Positions 44,291 through 53,804 of a stretch of 64,000 bases of DNA are shown in pieces. The notes beneath the pieces are model-generated. The model was not told where the DNA came from, searched no databases, and worked only from the letters and a program-made list of their open reading frames with translations. The number at the start of each line of letters is the position of its first letter. Positions within the stretch are counted from its first letter, which is position 1. Both the position numbers and the translations under genes were made by a program. The stretch lies in contig NZ_CP017279.1 of NCBI RefSeq assembly GCF_001750725.1, forward strand, positions 1,922,001 to 1,986,000. The letters are read 5' to 3'. The stretch is from Enterobacter ludwigii. Its GTDB lineage: Bacteria > Pseudomonadota > Gammaproteobacteria > Enterobacterales > Enterobacteriaceae.

Positions 44291-46579
44291 ATGAATAAGA
44301 AAAGACGCTCAGTTCCCGGTATCAGGCACTATGACGGCCCAGCCGGTGGCTGGGGGGCGTTAAAGGCGACGGCCATTGCGGTACGTACCCAAATGGATAC
44401 GCTGGATGCCCCCACAACTCTGCTGCGCACAAACCAGCCTGACGGTTTTGACTGCCCTGGCTGTGCGTGGCCCGATAAAGAACACAAATCCACGTTCCAG
44501 TTCTGTGAGAACGGGGCGAAAGCCGTCACCTGGGAAGCCACCAATAAACGCGTCACCACGGATTTTCTCGCCAAAAACAGCGTGTCCTCGCTGCTGGCTA
44601 AATCTGACTTTGAGCTGGAAGGTTATGGTCGTCTGACCCATCCCCTGCGCTATGACCGGGCAAGTGATACCTTCCAGCCAGTGGAATGGGACGACGCTTT
44701 CCAGCGTATCGGTGAGGTGCTGCGCGGGCTTGAGCCTGACCAGGTCGAATTTTATACCTCCGGCAGAGCCTCGAACGAAGCCGCGTATCTGTTCCAGCTG
44801 TTCGCCCGCGAGTACGGTACCAATAACTTCCCCGACTGCTCGAATATGTGCCATGAAGCCACCAGCGTCGGTTTACCCCGTTCCATTGGTATCGGGAAAG
44901 GGACCGTCTCACTTGATGACTTCGATAAAACGGAGCTGGTTATCTCCATTGGTCATAACCCTGGTACCAACCATCCGCGGATGATGGGCACGCTGCATGA
45001 GCTGGCTCGCCGCAACGTACCGATTATCGTCTTTAATCCCCTGCGCGAGCGCGCGCTGGAACGTTTCGCGGATCCGCAAAGCGTTATTGAGATGGCAACC
45101 TACAGCTCTACCGATATCGCCTCCACCTATTTCCAGGTGAAAGCCGGGGGCGATGCCGCTGCGTTAAAAGGGATCGCAAAACACCTGCTGGAGATGGAGA
45201 ACGAACGCGGAAACGTGCTCGATCGCGCCTTTATTGCTGAACACACCTTGGGCGTTGAGGCGTTTACTGCGGACATTGCGCAAACCGACTGGGAGGCCAT
45301 TGAGCGTGAATCCGGGTTGAGCCGGGCAGCGCTCAAATCCGTGGCCGAGGCCTACGCAAAATCGAATGCCACCATCATCACCTACGGGATGGGCATCACC
45401 CAGCATAATAAAGGCACCGCGAATGTCCGCCTGATCGCTGATCTGTTGCTGCTGCGCGGTAACATTGGCAAACCCGGCGCGGGGATATGCCCACTGCGCG
45501 GCCACTCGAACGTTCAGGGTAACCGCACCGTGGGCATAAGCGAGAAACCGACACCGGCATTTCTCAACCGCCTGAAGGAGGTATTCGGTTTTGAGCCCCC
45601 TGCTCACCACGGCCATGATGCGGTGCAGGCAACGCAGGCCATGATCGACGGACGTGCAAAAGCGCTGATCTGTCTGGGGGGAAATTTTGCGGTGGCGATG
45701 CCCGATCACGAGAACGGTTTTCCGGCAATGAATACGCTGGATTTGAGCGTGCACATCGGTACCAAGCTCAACCGCACCCATTTGCTGGTGGGGAAAGAGA
45801 CCTTTATTTTGCCGTGCCTCGGTCGTACCGAGCTGGATGTCCAGGCCACCGGACGCCAGTCCATTACCGTGGAGGACTCTATGTCGATGGTGCATGCCTC
45901 TTCCGGTAAGCTGAAACCCGCCTCTCCGCGCCTGCGCGCTGAGCCGGCCATTGTCGCCGGAATGGCGCAAGCCACCCTGCGGGAGACCCGCGTGGACTGG
46001 ATGACGCTGGTTGAGGATTATGACCGTATCCGCAACCTGATTGAGCAGACCATTCCGGGCTTCGAGAATTACAATGAACGGATCCGCATTCCCGGTGGTT
46101 TTCGCATGCCGCTGCCGCCCACAGAACGTATCTGGCCAACAGCGACGGGCAAAGCGATGTTTTCGGTTTTCGACGGCGTCAATGAGAACGCCAGTGGTGA
46201 AGGCGATAATGTGCTGCGCCTGATCACGCTGCGCAGCCACGACCAGTACAACACCACCATTTACGCCCTTGATGACCGCTACCGCGGCGTCTTTGGCCGT
46301 CGCGATGTGCTGTTTATGAATGAAGACGATATGGCGCAGTCAGGCCTGGAGCATGGCGATCGCGTGGATATCGAAACCGCCCTGCCGGGGAGCGTTCAGC
46401 GTCTGGAAGACATTACCGTTGTGGCCTACAGCATTGCGCCGGGTTCCGTCGGAGCCTACTACCCGGAGGCCAACGTACTGGTTCCGCTTGATTATCTGGA
46501 TAAGGACAGCGGTACGCCGTCTTATAAATCGGTTCCGGTCCGCCTCATCCTGCGTTCGAAAGAGATCCGCGTGCTGTAA
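44291..46579 (+). CDS. ydeP: YdeP-like molybdopterin oxidoreductase
   Basis: 762 residues, close to E. coli YdeP in length. Typical molybdopterin bis-MGD oxidoreductase segments are SGRASNEAAYLFQLFARE, PDCSNMCHEATSVGL, GHNPGTNHPRMMG, RGNIGKPGAGICPLRGHSNVQGNR and the C-terminal dinucleotide-binding part (RLITLRSHDQYNTTIYALDDRY). Two Cys (DCPGCAW, 55 and 58) are near the N-terminus. In E. coli YdeP is linked to acid resistance; the substrate is not known to me. A LysR-type gene follows 23 bp downstream in the same direction. Confidence 0.88.
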   Translation: MNKKRRSVPGIRHYDGPAGGWGALKATAIAVRTQMDTLDAPTTLLRTNQPDGFDCPGCAWPDKEHKSTFQFCENGAKAVTWEATNKRVTTDFLAKNSVSSLLAKSDFELEGYGRLTHPLRYDRASDTFQPVEWDDAFQRIGEVLRGLEPDQVEFYTSGRASNEAAYLFQLFAREYGTNNFPDCSNMCHEATSVGLPRSIGIGKGTVSLDDFDKTELVISIGHNPGTNHPRMMGTLHELARRNVPIIVFNPLRERALERFADPQSVIEMATYSSTDIASTYFQVKAGGDAAALKGIAKHLLEMENERGNVLDRAFIAEHTLGVEAFTADIAQTDWEAIERESGLSRAALKSVAEAYAKSNATIITYGMGITQHNKGTANVRLIADLLLLRGNIGKPGAGICPLRGHSNVQGNRTVGISEKPTPAFLNRLKEVFGFEPPAHHGHDAVQATQAMIDGRAKALICLGGNFAVAMPDHENGFPAMNTLDLSVHIGTKLNRTHLLVGKETFILPCLGRTELDVQATGRQSITVEDSMSMVHASSGKLKPASPRLRAEPAIVAGMAQATLRETRVDWMTLVEDYDRIRNLIEQTIPGFENYNERIRIPGGFRMPLPPTERIWPTATGKAMFSVFDGVNENASGEGDNVLRLITLRSHDQYNTTIYALDDRYRGVFGRRDVLFMNEDDMAQSGLEHGDRVDIETALPGSVQRLEDITVVAYSIAPGSVGAYYPEANVLVPLDYLDKDSGTPSYKSVPVRLILRSKEIRVL

Positions 46580-46602
46580 GGCTTTCCGCGCAGAGAAATA
46601 CG

Positions 46603-47505
46603 ATGGATATAAAACAGTTAAAGTACTTAATCGCACTCGATCAGACCCGGCATTTTGGTAAAGCAGCCTCGCAGTGCAACATCACCCAGCCGACCCTCTC
46701 CATGCGTATTCGCAGCCTGGAAGAGGAGCTGGGGCTGGTGCTGATTACTCGCGGGCAACGTTTTGAAGGCTTTACGCCCGAAGGCGAACGCATTCTGGCA
46801 TGGGCGCGCGCGGTACTGGCCGCTCACGACGGCCTGCAGGCCGAAGCCTCGCTGTGCAAAGGGCAAGTGGTGGGTGAATTGCGTCTGGGAATGGTGCCGC
46901 TGGCCAGCGTGGATCCGATGATCTTTATCCGCCAGCTGACGCAAAAATACCCGGAGCTGACCTACAGCCTCTACTCAATGTCCTCGCAACAAATTGCCGA
47001 CGGCGTCAGCCGGAATCAGCTTGAACTGGGGATTTGCTACCTGAACAGCATTGACACCCGTCCGTTTGACATTATCCAGCTGCCAAAAACCGAAATGGGA
47101 TTGCTGCACGATATCCGCCACTTCCAGCTGGATCAGGAGACGCTGACCTGGCAGGAACTGATGGCATTTCCGCTGGGGTTTCTGACCAAGGGGATGCATT
47201 ATCGCGAGCATATGGAGGTGAGCTTTAAATCTGCCGGCATTAATCCCGAGTCTGTCTTTGAAAGCGATTCCACATTCCAGATCATTCAGGCGGTACAAAG
47301 CGGCGTGTGCTGTGCCGTGATGCCGCTGAACAACGGGCTGGAGAACCTGAACAGCCACTTCCGGATAACCCCCATAACCGACTCGAACATCGAAGCCCCT
47401 ATCGGCCTGATCATGCGTCGACAGGCCCCCGTCTCCTCACTGGCACTGCGCTGTTTCACCGACGCGCAGGCGCTTTATCTTGCGGAGAACAACGGCATTG
47501 AGTGA
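46603..47505 (+). CDS. LysR-family transcription regulator
   Basis: 300 residues. The N-terminal HTH starts MDIKQLKYLIALDQTRHFGKAA, with QCNITQPTLSMRIRSLEEELG, followed by the periplasmic-binding-type sensor domain. It lies 23 bp after ydeP, probably co-transcribed, and may control that gene. Its stop is 17 bp from the stop of the opposite-strand PhnD-like gene. Confidence 0.9.
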   Translation: MDIKQLKYLIALDQTRHFGKAASQCNITQPTLSMRIRSLEEELGLVLITRGQRFEGFTPEGERILAWARAVLAAHDGLQAEASLCKGQVVGELRLGMVPLASVDPMIFIRQLTQKYPELTYSLYSMSSQQIADGVSRNQLELGICYLNSIDTRPFDIIQLPKTEMGLLHDIRHFQLDQETLTWQELMAFPLGFLTKGMHYREHMEVSFKSAGINPESVFESDSTFQIIQAVQSGVCCAVMPLNNGLENLNSHFRITPITDSNIEAPIGLIMRRQAPVSSLALRCFTDAQALYLAENNGIE

Positions 47506-47522
47506 GGTCATGTGATAACGCG

Positions 47523-48275
47523 TCAGTCGAGCAACACCGAATAAGACTGACGCGTCACCACACTGAACCCGCCGATCAGCACCGCCTTGCAAACGTCCCG
47601 GTATTGCGGGGCAGTCACCAGCGTATTCAGCGCATCACGAAGAGCGTTAAGCGTTTCAGGGGATGTGTTGTGCGCGGTAATCAGCGGTAACCCGGGTGTC
47701 AGGGGAGTACTGTCGATCGCCGCCAGCCCGTCGAGCAACGCCGGTTCATGACGCTGCAATAGCGCGTACGTCACGCAGTCGATAGCGGCGATATCGCCCT
47801 TACCCTCTTTTAGATCAATCAGCGACTGGCGATGGCTGCCGCTAAAGGTCGTCCGGGCAAAATAATGGCCATCGGGTGCAAGTGGCGCCACTTTTTTTCG
47901 CAGGGCGTGATAACCTGACTGCGAATCCGCAGAATTGCATACCGCCCATCGGCCGCGAAAATCAGCCAGTGTCCGGGAGCGCTTCTGGGCGCTCGTCACC
48001 AGAAGGCTACGGTAATAAAACGCTTCGCAGCCTGGCGCCTGATAGTGAAAACAGCCCACGACCTGTACGTCCGGCAATTGCGTCATCAGCGGGTAGCCGC
48101 AGGTCTGGCTGAGGACAAGCCCGGGCTGCTGCCAGTGGGCCAGCAGAGAATCATCGGGTACGCCTTCGCTCACCGGCACGCCGCGTTCGGCAAGCAGGTG
48201 CTGTACCGCTCGCCAGAGGGCATCGGTGTCGGTGCGATTGATGGCATACATCGGAAACGCCAGCGGGTTACTCAT
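47523..48275 (-). CDS. PhnD/SsuA-like substrate-binding protein without signal peptide
   Basis: 250 residues from the ATG at 48275 with GAGGGAAG upstream; a longer frame to 48350 overlaps the desaturase. The fold resembles PhnD-type binding proteins (YRSLLVTSAQ, LADFRGRWAVCNSADSQSGYHALR, GDIAAIDCVTYAL). No signal peptide or lipobox is visible and no transporter genes are beside it, so it may sense a ligand inside the cell. It overlaps the upstream desaturase gene by eight bases. Confidence 0.78.
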   Translation of the reverse strand: MSNPLAFPMYAINRTDTDALWRAVQHLLAERGVPVSEGVPDDSLLAHWQQPGLVLSQTCGYPLMTQLPDVQVVGCFHYQAPGCEAFYYRSLLVTSAQKRSRTLADFRGRWAVCNSADSQSGYHALRKKVAPLAPDGHYFARTTFSGSHRQSLIDLKEGKGDIAAIDCVTYALLQRHEPALLDGLAAIDSTPLTPGLPLITAHNTSPETLNALRDALNTLVTAPQYRDVCKAVLIGGFSVVTRQSYSVLLD

Positions 48276-49239
48276 GACTTCCCTCGTGCTGACGCCCTGG
48301 GTGAGCGGTGACGTTGACCGCCCGCCCCCAGAACTGTCGCATCCATTCACTATAACCCCTGACCAGAAAACCGTGGTTACGCCGCTGGTACGCCGCCCGG
48401 TTTTGCAGATAGACGCTTTTTAGCCCATACCACGGAACACCCGGTAAATCGTGATGGACTGAATGGTAGTTAAGATTTAAAAACAGCACCCGCCAGAACA
48501 GCCCTGCTTCGTTGATGACAGAACGCGCCAGCGGATCATCCGCCGCGCGATGTTCATAAAAGGAGCGCACTTTGGTCAGCGCCAGCGCCGGATAACTTAC
48601 CGCCAGCACAAACCAGACGGGTGAGAAACCGTTGTGCATCATCCAGGCAAACAGCGCTGCCAGCAGCGCCGCGTGGACGAGCCACATTGCCATTGCGCGC
48701 AGGTGAAGATGGCGAAACGCCGTCACGGCGCTGGACAGCGTCTGCAGGATATCCAGCAGCGGTGCCAGCAACAGCCGGCCGCAGAAGGTATTCCGTGCAT
48801 GGATCACGCGCTTGTGCCAGGGCGAAAAACGTGCCCAGCTCTCCTCAGTAAAATAGTACGACTCCGGGTCATCCACCGGGATCGTCAGGCTATCGTGGCG
48901 ATGATGGGCAAGATGAGAGTCCCGGTACAGACCATACGGATACCACACCGCCAGCGGAAGCGTGCCAAACAGCGCGTTAAGCCAGGCAAACCGCGTGGGA
49001 TGGCCGTGGATCAGTTCATGCTGGAGTGACATATACCAGGTGGTAAATCCGATGAGCAGCAGCGTAGCGGGCAGCAATCCCAGCGTTTTCCAGTACGCCA
49101 GCGTGGCAAACCAGCCACTGTAAAGGGTGATGATGACGATCCACGTGGGCAGTTCGCTTCGCCACAAAAACCCCGAGGCGAGGTGGTGAATTTGATCGCG
49201 TTGTTGCGGATGTAAATAGAGGGAGCTTCGTTTACCCAT
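48268..49239 (-). CDS. Fatty acid desaturase family protein
   Basis: 323 residues, integral membrane. Three histidine boxes are present: HELIHGH (74-80), HLAHHRH (109-115) and HSVHHD (259-264), which hold the di-iron site of membrane desaturases and hydroxylases. About four membrane helices. The substrate is not clear. Its end overlaps the PhnD-like gene by eight bases, so the two may act together. It is divergent from the GlxA-type regulator gene. Confidence 0.85.
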   Translation of the reverse strand: MGKRSSLYLHPQQRDQIHHLASGFLWRSELPTWIVIITLYSGWFATLAYWKTLGLLPATLLLIGFTTWYMSLQHELIHGHPTRFAWLNALFGTLPLAVWYPYGLYRDSHLAHHRHDSLTIPVDDPESYYFTEESWARFSPWHKRVIHARNTFCGRLLLAPLLDILQTLSSAVTAFRHLHLRAMAMWLVHAALLAALFAWMMHNGFSPVWFVLAVSYPALALTKVRSFYEHRAADDPLARSVINEAGLFWRVLFLNLNYHSVHHDLPGVPWYGLKSVYLQNRAAYQRRNHGFLVRGYSEWMRQFWGRAVNVTAHPGRQHEGSHE

Positions 49240-49404
49240 GCCTTCAGACGCCGTTTCGCCAGAGAGAATACCCTGACGATCGGGGAAAACGCCTGAAATA
49301 ACAAAGAACTTATATCGCTTTGCTTTGCCAGAAACGCGGGCAGCGCGAGATATCCCTCTCGTTCGCAGCTTGACTTATTTTGCAATAAAGGTACTTTTCA
49401 GGAC

Positions 49405-50385
49405 ATGAAGAAGATTCTGATTATCGTCCCTGACGGCGGCATGCTGTTTGAAGCCGCCGGTATCGCAGACATTCTGATGCAGGCGAACCGGCTGCATCCG
49501 GAAGGCCTAGCCCATCCCTGTTACCGCATAATCATCGCCACTACCCAGCCTCACCAGGTGATCCACGGCCAGTCCGGCCTGAATCTGCTGGCGGATTATC
49601 GCCTGCCGGAGCTGGATCCGCGTGAACCGCTTGATACGATTATTATCACCGGCCGCGGAATGAACGAGCAGGAGAGCACGGCGGTGGTGGACTGGCTGCA
49701 CCTGGCTGCGCCACACGCGCGGCGGATAGCCTCCATTTGCGGCGGCGCGATGCTGCTGGCCCAGACCGGCCTGCTTGATGGACGCCGGGCAACCACCCAC
49801 TGGCGGCTGCTGGAGACCCTGCAAACCCAGTACTCGGCCATCCATGTGGAAGGTGGCCCGCTGTATATTCAGGACGGTCCCATCTGGACCTCCGGTGGGG
49901 TTAGCTCCGGGTTTGATTTGACCCTGGCGCTGGTGGAAGACGATTACGGTTTTACCCTCGCTCGCGAGGTGGCGCAGGATATGGTGATGTATCTGCGCCG
50001 CCCCGGCGGGCAGCTCCAGTTCAGTCGCTATAATCTTCAGCAGCCCGGCACATCCGGCCCGATAAGCGACCTGCAAACCTGGATCCTGGAGAACCTGACC
50101 GCTGACCTGTGCGTGGAAAATCTGGCGCAAAAAGCGGCGATGAGCCCGCGCAATTTCACCCGCGTGTTCACCCGTGAAACAGGCGCCTCTCCGGCGCGTT
50201 ATGTCACCGAAGCACGCCTTGCCGCCGCCCGGCAACTGCTTGAACAGACCAGCGACCCTCTCGAACGCATTGCTGAGCAGAGCGGGTTTGGCAGCAGCAT
50301 CAATTTGCGTCGCGTCTTTGAGAAACAACTCCACCTCACGCCTGGCGAGTATCGTCAGCGCTTCCACTGTCGCAAAATGGCATAA
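49405..50385 (+). CDS. GlxA-type AraC-family regulator with DJ-1/PfpI domain
   Basis: 326 residues. A DJ-1/PfpI domain (1-190) has the elbow SICGGAMLLAQTG with Cys112. An AraC HTH pair follows at about 215-322 (LAQKAAMSPRNFTRVFTRETG, IAEQSGFGSSINLRRVFEKQ). It is divergent from the desaturase with about 165 bp between and stands 78 bp before the GAPDH gene, so it may control either. Confidence 0.88.
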   Translation: MKKILIIVPDGGMLFEAAGIADILMQANRLHPEGLAHPCYRIIIATTQPHQVIHGQSGLNLLADYRLPELDPREPLDTIIITGRGMNEQESTAVVDWLHLAAPHARRIASICGGAMLLAQTGLLDGRRATTHWRLLETLQTQYSAIHVEGGPLYIQDGPIWTSGGVSSGFDLTLALVEDDYGFTLAREVAQDMVMYLRRPGGQLQFSRYNLQQPGTSGPISDLQTWILENLTADLCVENLAQKAAMSPRNFTRVFTRETGASPARYVTEARLAAARQLLEQTSDPLERIAEQSGFGSSINLRRVFEKQLHLTPGEYRQRFHCRKMA

Positions 50386-50463
50386 TGTGATCCTTTTTTG
50401 TCGTTTACGCCATCCGGCCTGACGCCTACAGTGACGCCAGACAACAGAGATAAGGAGTGCACT

Positions 50464-51474
50464 ATGGTTAAGGTCGGCATTAACGGTTTCGGCCGTATCG
50501 GACGTAATTTCCTGCGCGCGGCGCTGGGTAACCCGGATGTGCAGATTGTGGCAATTAACGATCTGACGGACAGCAAAACCCTCGCCCATCTGCTCAAACA
50601 TGATTCCCTTCTCGGCACGCTGCCGGCTCCCGTTGAAGCCGCGGACGGGGCACTGCAGGTCGATGGCCAGCGGATCGTCGTCTTTAGCGAACGCGATCCG
50701 GCGAATATCGCGTGGCGTGATGCCGGCGTTGACGTGGTTATAGAAGCCACAGGCTTCTTTACGGAACGGGAAAAAGCAGCCGTGCATATCACGCACGGTG
50801 GGGCTAAGCGCGTCATCATCTCCGCCCCCGGCAAAAACGATGACCTGACGGTGGTCATGGGTGTCAACCATGAACAGTACGATCCGGCTCAGCATTACGT
50901 AGTGAGTAACGGCAGTTGTACGACCAATGGCCTGGCCCCCGCCGCTCAGGTTCTGCATCAGCAGTTCGGTATTGAGCATGGCCTGATGAACACCACGCAC
51001 GCTTATACCAACAGTCAGGCACTGCACGATCAGCCAGAGAAGGATCTGCGCGGTGCACGTGCGGCAGCGCTGTCGATTGTGCCTTACTCCAGCGGTGCGG
51101 CGAAAGCGCTGGGGAAAGTGATCCCCTCACTTGACGGTAAACTGACCGGGTATTCCCTGCGCGTGCCGGTTCCGGTGGTGTCGATTGTGGATTTGACGGT
51201 AACCCTGAGCCGTGACGTTACCGCTGAGGAGGTGAATGACGCCTTCCGGAAAGCCGCTGCCAGTGGCCCCCTGAAAGGCATTCTGGGTTACAGCGATGAA
51301 CCGCTGGTTTCCAGTGATTATCAGGGCGACCCGCGCTCGTCAATTATCGACGGGCTCTCCACCCTCGTGATTGGCGGCAAAATGGTGAAGATCCTGGCGT
51401 GGTATGACAACGAGTGGGGATTCTCAAACCGTCTGGTGGATCTGGCGGTGCTGATGGATAAGAAAGGGTTGTAA
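50464..51474 (+). CDS. Type I glyceraldehyde-3-phosphate dehydrogenase, divergent copy
   Basis: 336 residues from the ATG at 50464 (AAGGAG upstream). It oxidises glyceraldehyde-3-phosphate to 1,3-bisphosphoglycerate. NAD-binding GINGFGRIGR, acid Asp33 in INDLTD (fits NAD), catalytic Cys152 in SNGSCTTN and His179. The classic SCTTNC motif reads SCTTNG here, so the second cysteine (position 156) is Gly. This is unlike the housekeeping GapA, and the gene stands beside a GlxA-type regulator. It may act as a second GAPDH for particular conditions. Confidence 0.87.
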   Translation: MVKVGINGFGRIGRNFLRAALGNPDVQIVAINDLTDSKTLAHLLKHDSLLGTLPAPVEAADGALQVDGQRIVVFSERDPANIAWRDAGVDVVIEATGFFTEREKAAVHITHGGAKRVIISAPGKNDDLTVVMGVNHEQYDPAQHYVVSNGSCTTNGLAPAAQVLHQQFGIEHGLMNTTHAYTNSQALHDQPEKDLRGARAAALSIVPYSSGAAKALGKVIPSLDGKLTGYSLRVPVPVVSIVDLTVTLSRDVTAEEVNDAFRKAAASGPLKGILGYSDEPLVSSDYQGDPRSSIIDGLSTLVIGGKMVKILAWYDNEWGFSNRLVDLAVLMDKKGL

Positions 51475-51508
51475 CCTTCCCCCCGTTCCCACTCTGAGTG
51501 GGTGTCGC

Positions 51509-51536
51509 TGCCCGGTAGCCTTTCGCTGACCGGGCA
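51509..51536. repeat. REP-like palindrome after the GAPDH gene
   Basis: TGCCCGGT (51509-51516) pairs with ACCGGGCA (51529-51536) around AGCC...GCTG. This GC-rich form is typical of enterobacterial intergenic REP units. It lies between converging genes and may end transcription or stabilise mRNA. Confidence 0.55.
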
Positions 51537-51544
51537 CGCGTTCG

Positions 51545-52732
51545 TCACTCTGCTTTGACTTTCACGCCCATAAACACAATTACCATGGCCGTCACCAGCA
51601 GGAAACCGCTGCCCGCGAAGACACCGCTGGCACCGTTGAGGTCGAATACCGCCCCGCCCACTGCCGCACCGGCGCTTATCGCCAGCTGGATAGAGGCCAC
51701 CAGCAGACCACCCGCACTTTCGGCTTCATCCGGCACGGTGGTGGCAAGCCACGTTGACCAGCCCACCGGTACCAGACCAAACGCAAAGCCCCACAGCGCG
51801 ACCAGTAACCCGTCCAGCATCGCCAGATGACCAAACGCCACCATGGTGAGAGCAAGCACGCCCATCGCGAACGGTACCAGTGCCAGCGTCAGGCGCAGGT
51901 TACGCGCCAGCAGATGCCCGGCGACGGAGGTGCCGATGAAGTTGGCAATCCCAAAGCCCAGCAGGATCAGCGAGATGCTCTCCACGCTCGCCTGCCCCAC
52001 CGTTTCAAGGAACGGACGCAGGTAGGTAAAGAAGGCAAAGTGGCCGCTGAAGATAAGAATGGTCGCCAGCATGCCGCCAATCATCCCCGGACGACGGAGC
52101 ACGCGGAACAGCGTACTCAGGCTGCCGCTGCTTTCCGGCTTCATGGACGGCAGTACCCAGAGCTGCCACAGCAGCGCCAGCATGCTCGGCAGAATGCAGA
52201 GAATAAAGACGTTACGCCAGCCAATCAGGCTACCCAGATAGCTTCCCAGCGGCGCCGCCACCACCGTCGCAATCGAGACGCTGGAGAAGATCACCGCCAG
52301 CGCTTTCGGCACTTTATCGGCGGGCACCAGGCGCATCGCCGTGGCGGTCGACATCGCCCAGAATCCCCCGATCGCCACACCCAGCAACAGCCGGCCCATC
52401 AGCAGGACGTGCAGCGTGGGCGCAAAAGCCACCAGCAGGCTGGAGATGATCTGCAGCACCGAGAAGAATATCAATACCCAGCGACGGTCGATATTTTTGG
52501 TGGCCGGCGTGATGAGCAACCCGGTGACCAGCGCCACCAGCGCAGTGGCCGTCACCGCCTGTCCGGCCATCCCCTCGGACACCCCCAGGCTCGCGGCCAT
52601 CGGCGTCAGCAAACTGGCGGGCAGGAATTCTGCTGTGATCAGGCCGAATACGCCAAGCCCCAGTGAGTAGACGGCTCGCCAGGCGGGTTTTGCAGGCGTG
52701 ACCGCCTCTCTCGCCACGACACATGAATTCAT
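51545..52732 (-). CDS. MFS exporter, NepI-like
   Basis: 395 residues from the ATG at 52732 with GGGAGAA upstream; a longer frame to 52819 has no ribosome site. About twelve membrane helices. Sequences such as ITAEFLPASLLTPMA and GVAIGGFWAMSTATAMRLVP match the NepI (purine ribonucleoside exporter) branch of drug-H+ antiporters. It is divergent from the AraC gene, which may control it. Substrate is not proven. Confidence 0.85.
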   Translation of the reverse strand: MNSCVVAREAVTPAKPAWRAVYSLGLGVFGLITAEFLPASLLTPMAASLGVSEGMAGQAVTATALVALVTGLLITPATKNIDRRWVLIFFSVLQIISSLLVAFAPTLHVLLMGRLLLGVAIGGFWAMSTATAMRLVPADKVPKALAVIFSSVSIATVVAAPLGSYLGSLIGWRNVFILCILPSMLALLWQLWVLPSMKPESSGSLSTLFRVLRRPGMIGGMLATILIFSGHFAFFTYLRPFLETVGQASVESISLILLGFGIANFIGTSVAGHLLARNLRLTLALVPFAMGVLALTMVAFGHLAMLDGLLVALWGFAFGLVPVGWSTWLATTVPDEAESAGGLLVASIQLAISAGAAVGGAVFDLNGASGVFAGSGFLLVTAMVIVFMGVKVKAE

Positions 52733-52847
52733 CTGTTGTTCTCCCGTTATAAAAATGTGACAACTGTCGCAAAAGCATAGTGGGTTCACCCTGGACGATC
52801 TATGACATATAATCTCCACTTATTGATTATTCGTCCGGAGTTGCGTC

Positions 52848-53804
52848 ATGACCGCTCATTCACCCGATTTGATCAGCGAACTTTTGCGCGGCATGCGCCT
52901 GTCGGGCGTGAAATACCGTCGGATTGAGGCCAGCGCGCCGTTTGGCGTGGCGTTTCACCAGGCGCCCGGCAAAGCCCAGTTCCATTTTGTCAGCCACGGC
53001 AGCGCCCTTTTGCGTATGGAGAGTGGCGCCACCTTCACGCTGAATGGCGGCGACGCCCTTTTTATCCCGAACGGCAACGCCCATGCCCTGCTCTCTGACG
53101 AGCACGCCAGCATTACCCCGGTCAGTGCATTCCCCAGCGAGCCTATCTGCGGTTCGGTCTGCGCGATCACCTGTGAGCCGTGTCCGGAAAGCGAGAACAC
53201 CATCATCTTCAGTGGATGCATGGATTTTGAACTGGGTGGGATGCAGCCGCTGATCAAGGCGATGCCGGAAGTGATGATGGTGAGCCGGCTGATGTCCACA
53301 TGGCCGGAAATTCATCCGCTGCTGGCAGCGATGGAGCGGGAATCAATGACCCGCCAGGCCGGATTCGCCGGGATCCTCGCGCGACTTGCCGACGTGGTGG
53401 CCGCGTTGATCGTGCGTGGCTGGGTTGAAGGAGGCTGCGGCAAAGCTACCGGCTGGGTGCAGGTATTGCGCGACCCGCGTTTGAGCCGGGCCATTTACGC
53501 CATGCATCAGCAGCCAGGCCTGAACTGGAGCGTGGCGGATCTGGCGAAAGAAGCGGGCACTTCCCGCTCCGTGTTTGCTGAACGTTTTCTGGCGGCCACG
53601 GGAACCACACCGGCAAAATATCTCAGCGAACTGAGGATGCGGCTGGCCATTCAATACATCCGCCACGAAAATCAGCCCATTGAAACCGTCGCGTTGCGTC
53701 TGGGGTACGGTTCACTGGCCGCGTTCAGTCGGGCATTTAAGCGCATTATTGGGCATGCGCCGGGCACGTTGCGCGAGACCAGCCAGACCCCGGAAGAGGT
53801 CTGA
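52848..53804 (+). CDS. AraC-family regulator with N-terminal cupin domain
   Basis: 318 residues. The cupin-type sensing part (residues 30-130, FHQAPGKAQFHFVSHGSALLR, NGGDALFIPNGNAHAL) precedes two HTH motifs (WSVADLAKEAGTSRSVFAERF; IETVALRLGYGSLAAFSRAFKR). It is divergent from the NepI-like exporter with about 115 bp between, typical of a regulator next to its target. Confidence 0.88.
   Translation: MTAHSPDLISELLRGMRLSGVKYRRIEASAPFGVAFHQAPGKAQFHFVSHGSALLRMESGATFTLNGGDALFIPNGNAHALLSDEHASITPVSAFPSEPICGSVCAITCEPCPESENTIIFSGCMDFELGGMQPLIKAMPEVMMVSRLMSTWPEIHPLLAAMERESMTRQAGFAGILARLADVVAALIVRGWVEGGCGKATGWVQVLRDPRLSRAIYAMHQQPGLNWSVADLAKEAGTSRSVFAERFLAATGTTPAKYLSELRMRLAIQYIRHENQPIETVALRLGYGSLAAFSRAFKRIIGHAPGTLRETSQTPEEV

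Noticed and set aside
49507..51027. 506-codon minus-strand frame across the GlxA-type and GAPDH genes
   Set aside because: It crosses two well-supported plus-strand genes and an intergenic gap. It is a codon-bias artefact.
50464..51474. Calling the GAPDH gene gapA
   Set aside because: The active-site motif SCTTNG and the setting beside a GlxA-type regulator do not fit the housekeeping gene, so no symbol is given.
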